From positions 254,786 to 299,603 of the forward strand of contig NZ_QBBX01000002.1 of NCBI RefSeq assembly GCF_003073175.1: a DNA stretch of 44,818 nt, in the 5' to 3' direction. This DNA comes from Peribacillus acanthi. Lineage in GTDB: Bacteria; Bacillota; Bacilli; Bacillales; DSM-1321. The notes under the pieces were generated by a model, which searched no databases, was not told where the DNA came from, and worked only from the letters and a program-made list of their open reading frames with translations. A program made the position numbers and the translations under genes. Of this stretch, positions 9,532 to 15,748 are shown one piece after another. The first letter of the stretch is position 1; each line of letters starts with the position of its first letter.

Positions 9532-10768
9532 CCCTGATTCAAAAACGCATATCTAACACTTAGAACACGCACTAAAACTTGTAACACACGTAAAGCACAC
9601 CTCAGGGAAAGGTTTCTTTAAAAGGTGGGGCATGCACTGTGTAGGGTGGGTGTACTTGCAAGTACTTCTGCAATTTAGGGTACCTTTTTCTTGTAGGGGG
9701 GGTGTGATGCGTGTGAATGAATTATTATTATTTATGCCACGTACACCGCAGTTCCTTAGCTGTACCTTTTTGCTCCTCAGGGGGGTTAGGGGTTTATGAT
9801 TTGGGTAAATGATTGCCTTGAATATTCCGCATCAATAGAAAAACAGACAGAAGAACGCCACCACACATAGCACGTACAGTAACACATCCCTAGCTTGCGT
9901 TGCTTTGCTTTAATATATGACATACAACCATACACAACACGTACAAGCATTTATATAGAACGTACTGCACACATCAACACATCAATTGTTCCAAGCAACA
10001 CAAGTATAGGGTAGCCTTCGGCTAGTCGCTAACGCTCCGAAGATAAAACCTTTAAAACTTCCGAATCAAAGGAATGAATAACACCAATTACACGCTAATC
10101 TAAACGCCATACTGTACATGTTAACACGTTATATTTATTCTGATTTTAAAGTATTATATTAGTTATTCCTTCGTTCAAGCGAAGCGTAGAACAATCAAGG
10201 GCGTTAGCCCGCAGATTCCCATAACACCTACTGTACGTAAAGCACGTTTATTACACGTTCTGCTGTACTTTAATAATGCACGTTGTTTTTACCTTTTCCT
10301 TTGATGTGAAGGTACTTATAAGATATAAGAAGGGATGAACACCCCGAAAAGCGCCTTCACACTTACTGCCACAAGGGATACAGCGTTTTTTAGAAGGTAT
10401 GCGAAATTGCACCTATTAAGCCAAAAAAGTATGCAAAATTGCATGTGTTATTTTTCCCATCAACAAAAAAAGATATGCAAAAACGTGTGTATTGTAAACC
10501 AACGCACCATGATTTGTGAAAAAAAGTGCTTGACATGGAACCTTTGCGGGCATGATTACTAGCGATTGGGCGATACCTTCTAATAAACAAGGCATCGCAT
10601 GACAAACAAGTCTATCACGCCCGCCTTTCCAAATAAAGCACTTTTTTGCGATATGTTAAGCACGTACAGTAAAGCGTCTATCAGCACGCACAATAAAAGC
10701 ATCAACATAAAAAAAAAGGATAAGTACACGCTTTACGTACCCAACACACTTTCACATCAGATAAAACA
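9532..10768. other. Non-coding element region, possible origin or control region
   Basis: About 1.2 kb without a credible gene. It holds the palindrome GTACTTGCAAGTAC (9652-9665) and two GTACCTTTTT words (9680, 9762), each soon followed by long G-runs. It holds a 14-bp direct repeat, AGCACGTACAGTAA (9869-9882 and 10659-10672), and small hairpins such as TAGCCTTCGGCTA near 10014 and GGGCGTTAGCCC near 10199. The iteron-like cluster at 10390-10583 is listed separately. It lies between the integrase and the end of the putative replication gene, so an origin is possible but unproven. Short open frames here lack a good ribosome-binding site and resemble no family. Confidence 0.5.
10390..10583. repeat. 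Iteron-like palindromes framed by inverted repeats
   Basis: Three related words: ATGCGAAATTGCAC (10399-10412), ATGCAAAATTGCAT (10431-10444, a perfect 6-2-6 inverted repeat) and ATGCAAAAACGTGT (10474-10487). A TTGACA with a weak -10 (TGATTA, 17-bp spacer) follows at 10530-10558. An 11-nt inverted pair, TTAGAAGGTAT (10390-10400) and ATACCTTCTAA (10573-10583), encloses the set. It looks like a protein-binding or replication-control site. Confidence 0.5.
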
Positions 10769-11638
10769 TTATGGTCTATTGATTTGAAATAGCGTTAAAA
10801 ATTCGTTGCTTAACAAATCCAGTGCCTTGTCTTCCGCTAATCTTCGTACAAGTAGCGGATTAATAATAACGTTACTTTCCTTACCTATTGATACGATACC
10901 GAACGCATACATTCCACGTCCATCAGGTGCAGTAAACGTGATTTTACGTAGCTTGGATGACACCCTTTGTGGGTGTTCGTAATTCAAAACACCTGCAACA
11001 TCATCTAAGTTCATCGGTAGCACCTTGTCTACGTTATATTCATATGGATTATGCACGATAAGGTTTTTACTATAATTGATGTATGGTAATAATGCGTATA
11101 TCGTTCCCAAGTCCTTTGCCTTCACGCCTGCATCACGTAACGCCTTTAAACCTGTATCCATAAGTTTTACGTTCTTCTGCACATCAGATGAATGCCCCTT
11201 GCCTTTCCAATGATACGTTGGATTCATGCAATACACACCTTTATCATTAACATTAAGAACAGCTGCAATACGTAATGCTTTAATTACCTTTTTAGCTTGA
11301 AGTGGCTTCACGTTTAGTACCGTTTCGAAATCCTTAACCTTTGTAAATGATCGTTTTAATGTGCCTAACGTACCGTCATACTGTAACGCTGTTTGCAGGT
11401 AAAGCACATAGCCTAACGTAGTATCATCTAACTTACTTCTAAGCTGTTTAATCATATCCATATTACCATTCGTGAACTTATCGCCACCTGTACGTGTGCT
11501 GTACTTTTCTTTTAACTGTTGTTCCCTGATGCGTTTCCATTCTTTATCTTGCCTTGATGTACGAAAAGATGACACATCAGAAGAAACTATTTCGTCTGTA
11601 TCTGTATTAATTACTGCTAGATTCGTCAATTTAACCAA
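10769..11638 (-). CDS. Winged-helix protein, possible plasmid-type replication initiator
   Basis: A 289-aa soluble protein that I do not recognise with certainty. The middle part (about residues 65-170) has the helix pattern of a winged-helix domain. It ends in GVYCMNPTYHWKGKG, a form often seen at the wing of Firmicute plasmid Rep (RepL-like) proteins. A second helical and beta section containing NLDDVAG and KLRKITF could be a second winged helix, as in plasmid initiators. The first 60 residues are polar and probably flexible. It starts at TTG 11638, with GGTGAAGGG just upstream. It is the last gene of the leftward set and the iteron-like cluster lies about 190 bp beyond its stop. A transcription factor is the main alternative. 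Confidence 0.5.
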   Translation of the reverse strand: MVKLTNLAVINTDTDEIVSSDVSSFRTSRQDKEWKRIREQQLKEKYSTRTGGDKFTNGNMDMIKQLRSKLDDTTLGYVLYLQTALQYDGTLGTLKRSFTKVKDFETVLNVKPLQAKKVIKALRIAAVLNVNDKGVYCMNPTYHWKGKGHSSDVQKNVKLMDTGLKALRDAGVKAKDLGTIYALLPYINYSKNLIVHNPYEYNVDKVLPMNLDDVAGVLNYEHPQRVSSKLRKITFTAPDGRGMYAFGIVSIGKESNVIINPLLVRRLAEDKALDLLSNEFLTLFQINRP

Positions 11639-11668
11639 TTCCCTTCACCGTTAAATGGCGCGTTGGGA

Positions 11669-11712
11669 TGGTTTAGTTTGGTTTATTTTAAACGCACTTG
11701 ATTATTTATCAA
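11669..11712 (-). promoter_or_regulatory. Promoter and recurrent leader motif before the winged-helix gene
   Basis: On the minus strand TTGATA (11707-11712), a 16-bp spacer and TAAAAT (11685-11690) form a promoter. The motif AAACCAAACTAAACC follows and resembles leaders at 12564-12589 and 13651-13676. Confidence 0.45.
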
Positions 11713-11788
11713 TTCTATTGAAGCAAAAATGTGAAGAATGGTATAATAAACGTATCAACATATTTTTGCCACCTTTCACAACGCTAGG

Positions 11789-12460
11789 CTACTGCACATA
11801 GTCTAGTGTTTTTTGTTTTGCTTGTACCTGGTTTGCACATACCATTTCTACCATTCCTTGTACTGTGTATTTGTAGGCTTGCGCACCCACTTCACTAGCA
11901 GTAGAAAGAAGCTTTCTTTTTATCATATCGTTAAACACCGCATTAGCGTGTAACAGCTTTTCTTCCGTGTAAAACACGCCACCTGCTTCACTGATAAGCC
12001 AATCATAGGGGACTTGTACAATGTTGCTGTCGTTGTATTCCCATACATTGAACGTATCAAGGTTACGCTTCACAGCGCCCTGAAACACCTTCATACCGCA
12101 TAACACTGCACCTACGCCTTGCAGGAAGAACACAATGTAATTATTCATTGTACATTCATCCAACGCCCAACCTACTTTTCCATTCTGATGTGATAATTCA
12201 AAAGTTACATTTGGTGAACGTGTAGCTGATACGTACTTACATTCAAACGCATATGTACGCTTTTTAAAGCTATCATAACACAATACATCAACACTAGCGT
12301 GTTCCAATATAGCAGATATCCTACTTTCGTTGTACGCAAGGTGTAACACTTCATCAGCCTGACGTTCTTGGCACATCAAATGAAAGAAACCGTTACGTTG
12401 CTTTTCCATTGATTCGCTTATCTTTTGTGTTTTCTTGAAACTAACCTTTTGTTTTGACAC
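11789..12460 (-). CDS. PD-(D/E)XK nuclease-like protein
   Basis: A 223-aa protein of unknown exact role. Residues 56-76 carry the pattern of a PD-(D/E)XK nuclease core: Asp58 in SVDVLCYD, then Glu73-Cys-Lys75 (AFECKYV) in the next strand, with hydrophobic strands around them. The rest is mixed alpha/beta with no membrane segment. Possible roles are a Holliday-junction or flap nuclease of the element, a restriction-like nuclease, or a mobility enzyme. It starts at GTG 12460 with GGTGA about 6 nt upstream. Its first 20 bases overlap a 29-codon hydrophobic open frame, suggesting coupled translation. It is the middle gene of the leftward set. Confidence 0.6.
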   Translation of the reverse strand: MSKQKVSFKKTQKISESMEKQRNGFFHLMCQERQADEVLHLAYNESRISAILEHASVDVLCYDSFKKRTYAFECKYVSATRSPNVTFELSHQNGKVGWALDECTMNNYIVFFLQGVGAVLCGMKVFQGAVKRNLDTFNVWEYNDSNIVQVPYDWLISEAGGVFYTEEKLLHANAVFNDMIKRKLLSTASEVGAQAYKYTVQGMVEMVCANQVQAKQKTLDYVQ

Positions 12461-12530
12461 GTGCCGTCACCACACAAAGCACAACCCACATACACGCACT
12501 AAAATACCCACCAATCAAATATTCCAACAT
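12441..12530 (-). CDS. 29-aa hydrophobic peptide (candidate small gene)
   Basis: ATG 12530 to TAG 12441 encodes a 29-residue peptide: MLEYLIGGYFSACM, then WVVLCVVTA, then a basic tail RVKTKG. This has the form of a single membrane span, about residues 4-23. GGGGTGG lies about 8 nt before the ATG. It overlaps the start of the nuclease-like gene by 20 bp in another frame, so it may be a leader for coupled translation, a small membrane protein or toxin, or chance. No homolog is recognised. Confidence 0.4.
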   Translation of the reverse strand: MLEYLIGGYFSACMWVVLCVVTARVKTKG

Positions 12531-12563
12531 ATCTTTCCACCCCTTAACTAATGTGTGGATGCG

Positions 12564-12589
12564 TTGGTTTAGTTTAGATTGGTTTGTTT
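12564..12589 (-). promoter_or_regulatory. Recurrent AT-rich leader motif, copy B
   Basis: The minus strand reads AAACAAACCAATCTAAACTA..., matching copies at 11669-11686 and 13651-13676. It lies upstream of the 29-aa frame and the nuclease-like gene. Function is unknown. Confidence 0.4.
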
Positions 12590-12616
12590 CGCATCAAATA
12601 ATAAAAACGATATTTC

Positions 12617-12820
12617 TTATTCCTGATACGCCAAGTAATCCAGATAATCAGGTGTAGTAGTCACACGTTCTTTGTACGCATCCAACGCTTTCAACAGCAC
12701 TTCAGCACGTGTAACCTTCCCCATTTCAATACGACTTTGAAAGAAGTCTACAATAGTATCAATATCCTTCATGTAATCAGGTGTTACTTTCACGCCAATA
12801 GTAATCTTTACATTTTCCAT
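12617..12820 (-). CDS. Ribbon-helix-helix DNA-binding protein
   Basis: A 67-aa protein with the layout of a ribbon-helix-helix regulator: an N-terminal strand (KITIGVKVTPDY), helix 1 (MKDIDTIVDFFQ) and helix 2 with TRAEVLLKALDAY. Such dimers are plasmid copy-number or partition regulators, antitoxins or excisionase-like factors. No partner toxin is seen next to it. An inverted repeat, GTTAT-5-ATAAC (12858-12872), lies just upstream, next to an AT-rich -10-like stretch, and would suit autoregulation. The ATG at 12820 has AAGGG about 12 nt upstream, a rather long spacing. Confidence 0.7.
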   Translation of the reverse strand: MENVKITIGVKVTPDYMKDIDTIVDFFQSRIEMGKVTRAEVLLKALDAYKERVTTTPDYLDYLAYQE

Positions 12821-12857
12821 TGATTCGACAACCCTTCTTTGTGTGGTGTAGGTGATC

Positions 12858-12872
12858 GTTATAACTGATAAC
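12858..12872. promoter_or_regulatory. Putative operator upstream of the ribbon-helix-helix gene
   Basis: Inverted repeat GTTAT-AACTG-ATAAC about 38 bp before the ATG, next to an AT-rich run (TATATAAT on the minus strand). Its role is inferred from position only. Confidence 0.4.
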
Positions 12873-13003
12873 CTATATATCTATTATATAATGACCCCAA
12901 ATACCCGTCTAATTTGTTCAGCCAAGTGTAAAACCGCATCAATACACGCTTTCCACACGTGAACGCACACGGAACATACCACATCAGAAAGAACTAAAAG
13001 CAC

Positions 13004-13030
13004 AAAAAAAGAATGTAACGGAACGTTACA
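13004..13030 (-). terminator. Terminator of the small recombinase gene
   Basis: On the minus strand TGTAACG-ttc-CGTTACA is followed by TTCTTTTTTT. Confidence 0.8.
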
Positions 13031-13059
13031 CCCTTAACCCACACTTATTAAATGTTATT

Positions 13060-13647
13060 TCATAGCCCTAAACAAAAGCTATCAAGCACCTTATCTTTTT
13101 CTTCCTGATTAATACCTATATATGTCAACGTAATAGAAGGTTTGCTATGGTTTAGTATATCTTGAAGCAACGCTATGTCCTTAGTTTGCTTGTACAGCCA
13201 ATACCCAAACGTTTTACGCATTGTATGTGTGCCAACTGATTCGACACCTGCAAAATCTGCCGCCTTCTGTAACTGTCTATACGCTTGTATTTTTGTTATT
13301 GGCTTATCACCTTTGCGTGAAGGGAATAAGTACTTTGATGTGTTTGATTCAGCGTATTTCAGAACTTCCGCATAGATTGAATGCAAGTTTATTTCACGTT
13401 GTTTCTTTGTTTTACCTTCCTTAACGGTAATTTTCTTTTGCTTTTTGTTACGTAATGCTAGTATCTGATGTGTTTCCAACGATAGTAAATCACTAACACG
13501 TAATCCAGTGTTTATGCCCATCAGAAACATTATGTAATCCCTTTGACTACAATGCCTGTCTAACGCCCATAACATATCTTTGATTTGTTCCTGACTTCTA
13601 ATTGGTTGAACATCAATTTCATGTGTTTTGGTTTCCACGTGTACCAT
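13060..13647 (-). CDS. Catalytic-domain-only tyrosine recombinase
   Basis: A 195-aa XerC/D-like recombinase made almost entirely of the catalytic domain, without the N-terminal SAM-like domain. The catalytic residues are all present: Arg50 (TGLRVSDLL), Lys about 79, His141-x-x-Arg144 (HTMRKTFG), His167 (LNHSKPS) and Tyr176. Small recombinases of this type occur on Bacillus plasmids and phages and may resolve multimers or aid inversion or excision. The open frame extends to 13731 through a GTG without a ribosome-binding site. The ATG at 13647 follows AAAGG directly (tight spacing) but gives the family N-terminus leading to EIDVQPIRS. It has its own terminator downstream. Confidence 0.85.
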   Translation of the reverse strand: MVHVETKTHEIDVQPIRSQEQIKDMLWALDRHCSQRDYIMFLMGINTGLRVSDLLSLETHQILALRNKKQKKITVKEGKTKKQREINLHSIYAEVLKYAESNTSKYLFPSRKGDKPITKIQAYRQLQKAADFAGVESVGTHTMRKTFGYWLYKQTKDIALLQDILNHSKPSITLTYIGINQEEKDKVLDSFCLGL

Positions 13648-13650
13648 CCT

Positions 13651-13676
13651 TTGTTTTAGATTGATTTGGTTTAACG
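13651..13676 (-). promoter_or_regulatory. Recurrent AT-rich leader motif, copy C
   Basis: The minus strand reads AAACCAAATCAATCTAAAAC just before the small recombinase ATG, the same word family as copies A (11669) and B (12564). Confidence 0.4.
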
Positions 13677-13831
13677 TAATAAACACGCTGTTTTGAATGT
13701 ATACTTTTTTCTGATAAGTTAATTTTATCACTAAAAGCGAATCAACACAATGAAATCAACGAAATGAAAGTAAACTTTTGGCTATTAGTTTACATTAGAC
13801 AAAATGATTAGTTGAAATGTTCTTCACACAT

Positions 13832-13890
13832 AAAAAGCCCTTATTTGATTATTTGTTAAGTGTTTAACAAACAAAACGAATAAGGACTTT
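13832..13890 (-). terminator. Long hairpin terminator after the SHOCT-like gene
   Basis: An outer stem AAAGTCCTTATT / AATAAGGGCTTT (minus strand, one wobble) and an inner stem TTTGTTAA / TTAACAAA are followed by TTTTTATG. Confidence 0.75.
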
Positions 13891-13912
13891 AATAATCAAT
13901 TCTATTTAGTTA

Positions 13913-14251
13913 TTAAGATGAACGCGTAGCCTGCAAGTAATATTCCGCCATTTCTTCGGCTGTAATGTTATATTTTGCTTCTATTACAGTGTGTAATTTA
14001 TTTATGTAATCTAACGATTCAATGTATTTATCTTCGGTAATTCTTCCTGACTTTTTCAACATTATTAATTCGGCTAATTGTGACCTAAGTTTTAGTTCCC
14101 AATTTACAATTTCATCAAATTCTTCAACTGTATGTTTCTGCGTTACTTTTTCAAATAATCCAAGTAGTTCCCTTTGTTCACGTGCTCGATTGTAATTCTT
14201 GAATAATTTAAAAATAATTCCGATAACTATTAAAGCTACAATTAATTTCAA
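13913..14251 (-). CDS. Small membrane-anchored protein with SHOCT-like domain
   Basis: A 112-aa protein of unknown function. Residues 2-15 form a short hydrophobic membrane anchor followed by basic residues. The rest is helical and charged. The segment QLAELIMLKKSGRITEDKYI (about residues 58-77) resembles the SHOCT motif (Leu-rich helix, Gly, Ile-Thr, acidic, then an aromatic residue). GGTGGTGAT precedes the ATG. Its codon use looks closer to the host than the other element genes. It has its own terminator. It could be cargo or a surface/regulatory function; I cannot say which. Confidence 0.65.
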   Translation of the reverse strand: MKLIVALIVIGIIFKLFKNYNRAREQRELLGLFEKVTQKHTVEEFDEIVNWELKLRSQLAELIMLKKSGRITEDKYIESLDYINKLHTVIEAKYNITAEEMAEYYLQATRSS

Positions 14252-15215
14252 AATATCACCACCTATAAAATTAGTTAATTATTCCATATTTCCAATTATG
14301 ATACATTATGAAAAAAAAAGGCAACAACTTTTTCCAATTTAATAGGAAAATGTATTTATCAATACCTATTATATTTTTATTCGCATATCACGAAAAGAAA
14401 GCCGAACCAAATTTTTATGCAATTTGGTTGTTAACCTGATACGATCATTTGTGCTTCTTACTTTTTGAACATACACTTACTATGTAGGTATTCTTTTCGT
14501 TCTACACAAATCCAATTGGCGAATCAAGGATAATTACTTGGAACAAATAGACCTTAATGTACTCAAGTTATGCTTAATTTACGTACTTGCAATGTATTAA
14601 ACTTTCAAATTAAAAGAAGTGTTTTTTATTACCCCTTTTGATGTGCAGTGAAATATGCTTTGATTAGAATAGTGATGGTTTAAACAGAAAGGGAATTTTA
14701 AATAAAAGGCGTATCATGACGCACCTTGTAACAGTACCTTTTTTGACCTACTACCCCTTCATGAAACTAAATTATTATTGGAATCAAGAACAATAAAGAC
14801 ACATTTTACCGTAAATACGTCACACACCCCCAGCATCACTAACTTACTTTGATGTTTATGGCATCTTGTGTCTACACACACGCAATATCACACAACAGAA
14901 CTAACAAACTTACGTTCTTACACGTTAGAATATCAATATCCTGTACACATGAAAATGGACAATAATCCTTGTTATATCCACATTTTCCCACATTTAATAA
15001 ATGAACAATCCCACATCAATTTCAAGGATAAACACACCTATACCAACACCACATGTACATAATGACCTATTCAGAACCTTATGTTGAATTGATTTCAACT
15101 TAATAGTTTATATAGTCTTATTGAAGGCTAAAAAAAGCATCTAAAAGCATTCAGAACTTAATACTTTAAATAATCGTTGATTAGAAATTTTCATGAAATC
15201 CTAGTTAGTTACTTC

Positions 15216-15244
15216 TTGTATTAAGCGCCAATACCAACTACAAT
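15216..15244 (+). promoter_or_regulatory. Element-borne promoter upstream of tRNA-Sec
   Basis: TTGTAT (15216-15221), a 17-bp spacer and TACAAT (15239-15244) lie about 70 nt upstream of the tRNA 5' end and inside element DNA. It is the best promoter I find that could transcribe the reconstituted tRNA-Sec. Confidence 0.5.
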
Positions 15245-15287
15245 AATACGTGCAGGACAAGCTAAAATATGTAGGGGTAAATGCCTA

Positions 15288-15296
15288 AAATACGTT
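15288..15296 (+). repeat. Candidate integrase arm site, right end
   Basis: AAATACGTT, 18 nt before the att core. It matches 8325-8333 and, inverted, 8278-8286. Confidence 0.35.
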
Positions 15297-15313
15297 TAGA
15301 TGTTTTGTTACGA

Positions 15314-15356
15314 TGGGGTCGGAAGGGTAGCTGGTGCGCTCCTCAGTCTTCAAAAC
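15314..15356 (+). repeat. attR core within tRNA-Sec
   Basis: A perfect 43-bp copy of 8151-8193. It supplies the whole 5' half of the intact tRNA gene. The strand exchange must lie inside these 43 bp; the anticodon loop at the right side is the usual place. Confidence 0.9.
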
Positions 15357-15411
15357 TGCTTGAGAGGCGCGTGTCGTCTCTGGTGGGTTCGATTCCCACA
15401 CGGTCCCGCCA
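15315..15411 (+). tRNA. selC: tRNA-Sec (anticodon TCA), selC
   Basis: The loop CTTCAAA (15348-15354) with anticodon TCA (15350-15352) is closed by CAGT/ACTG. The T arm GTGGG-TTCGATT-CCCAC lies at 15383-15399, and discriminator G plus an encoded CCA at 15408-15411. The variable arm is very long (15359-15382), with a stem of about 7 bp (AGAGGCG/CGTCTCT, one G-U) and a 5-nt loop. At 97 nt with a long extra arm and a UGA-reading anticodon, this is tRNA-Sec, the carrier on which serine becomes selenocysteine. Odd points: tandem G-U/U-G pairs at acceptor positions 4-5, a G-A eighth pair and a T-C mismatch at the top of the anticodon stem. The 5' half is duplicated at attL. Confidence 0.95.
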
Positions 15412-15564
15412 TCTTTATTAATCATATACATACACTTCTCTCTATTCTCCTATAACCCCATCAATACTCTTCCACATTATTTTAGAGGTTCCTTCTTCCA
15501 ATCTTGTCAAAAAACCTATCTAATAAACCATATAATAATTCATTACACGATGTAGGGTGATTTT

Positions 15565-15726
15565 ATGAATAACGAAAAGCAAAATCAACTCGATAAATGC
15601 TACTGTTTAGAAATCTTTAGGAAGCAGTATGGAGATCATGTCCAAGGAGTATGTTTGAAAATGAATTGTAAAAGGTACAGATCAGAAAAAAGTAAGGAAG
15701 ATAATATAAACTTAAGAAAAAAATAA
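15565..15726 (+). CDS. Small Cys-containing hypothetical protein (53 aa)
   Basis: A short gene starting ATG 15565, with AGGGTGA about 5 nt upstream, and ending TAA 15724-15726. The product has two Cys pairs: KCYCLEIF near the start and GVCLKMNCKR in the middle. A basic tail SEKSKED...LRKK follows. The Cys-x-Cys and Cys-x4-Cys spacing could bind a metal. It is not recognised as a known family. A terminator directly after the stop supports a real transcript. It lies on the chromosome side of tRNA-Sec and converges with ccdC. Confidence 0.6.
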   Translation: MNNEKQNQLDKCYCLEIFRKQYGDHVQGVCLKMNCKRYRSEKSKEDNINLRKK

Positions 15727-15748
15727 AACACCCTAGATTGGGTGCTTT
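15727..15748 (+). terminator. Terminator after the 53-aa gene
   Basis: CACCC-TAGATT-GGGTG (15729-15744) then CTTT; a short T-run. It overlaps the ccdC stop codon. Confidence 0.6.

Larger units (their letters stand above)
14252..15314. other. Non-coding right arm of the element
   Basis: About 1.06 kb with no gene I can support. It holds a third GTACCTTTTT word (14734-14743) and two ATTCAGAAC words (about 15070 and 15150). The promoter at 15216-15244 and the AAATACGTT nonamer near the right end are listed separately. A 64-codon open frame at 14868 has no ribosome-binding site and is low-complexity His/Thr-rich, so it is left out. Confidence 0.5.
8151..15356 (+). mobile_element. Integrated element inside tRNA-Sec (selC)
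   Basis: The element is bounded by a 43-bp perfect direct repeat (8151-8193 and 15314-15356) that is the first 42 bases of the tRNA-Sec gene plus one base upstream. The unit is about 7.16 kb. It carries a tyrosine integrase beside the left end, a second small recombinase, a winged-helix protein, a nuclease-like protein, a ribbon-helix-helix regulator and small proteins. Its base-word usage (many CACGTAC/ACGTAA words) is unlike the flanking chromosome. No conjugation, capsid or antibiotic-resistance genes are seen. It could be an integrative plasmid or a satellite-type element; the winged-helix gene and iteron-like sites favour a replicating element. Confidence 0.9.

Noticed and set aside
10335-10562. 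75-codon open frame over the iteron-like region
   Set aside because: No convincing ribosome-binding site, Cys/Lys-rich random composition, and its codons are the repeats themselves.
14868-15062. 64-codon open frame in the right arm of the element
   Set aside because: No ribosome-binding site, low-complexity His/Thr/Asn composition, no family resemblance.
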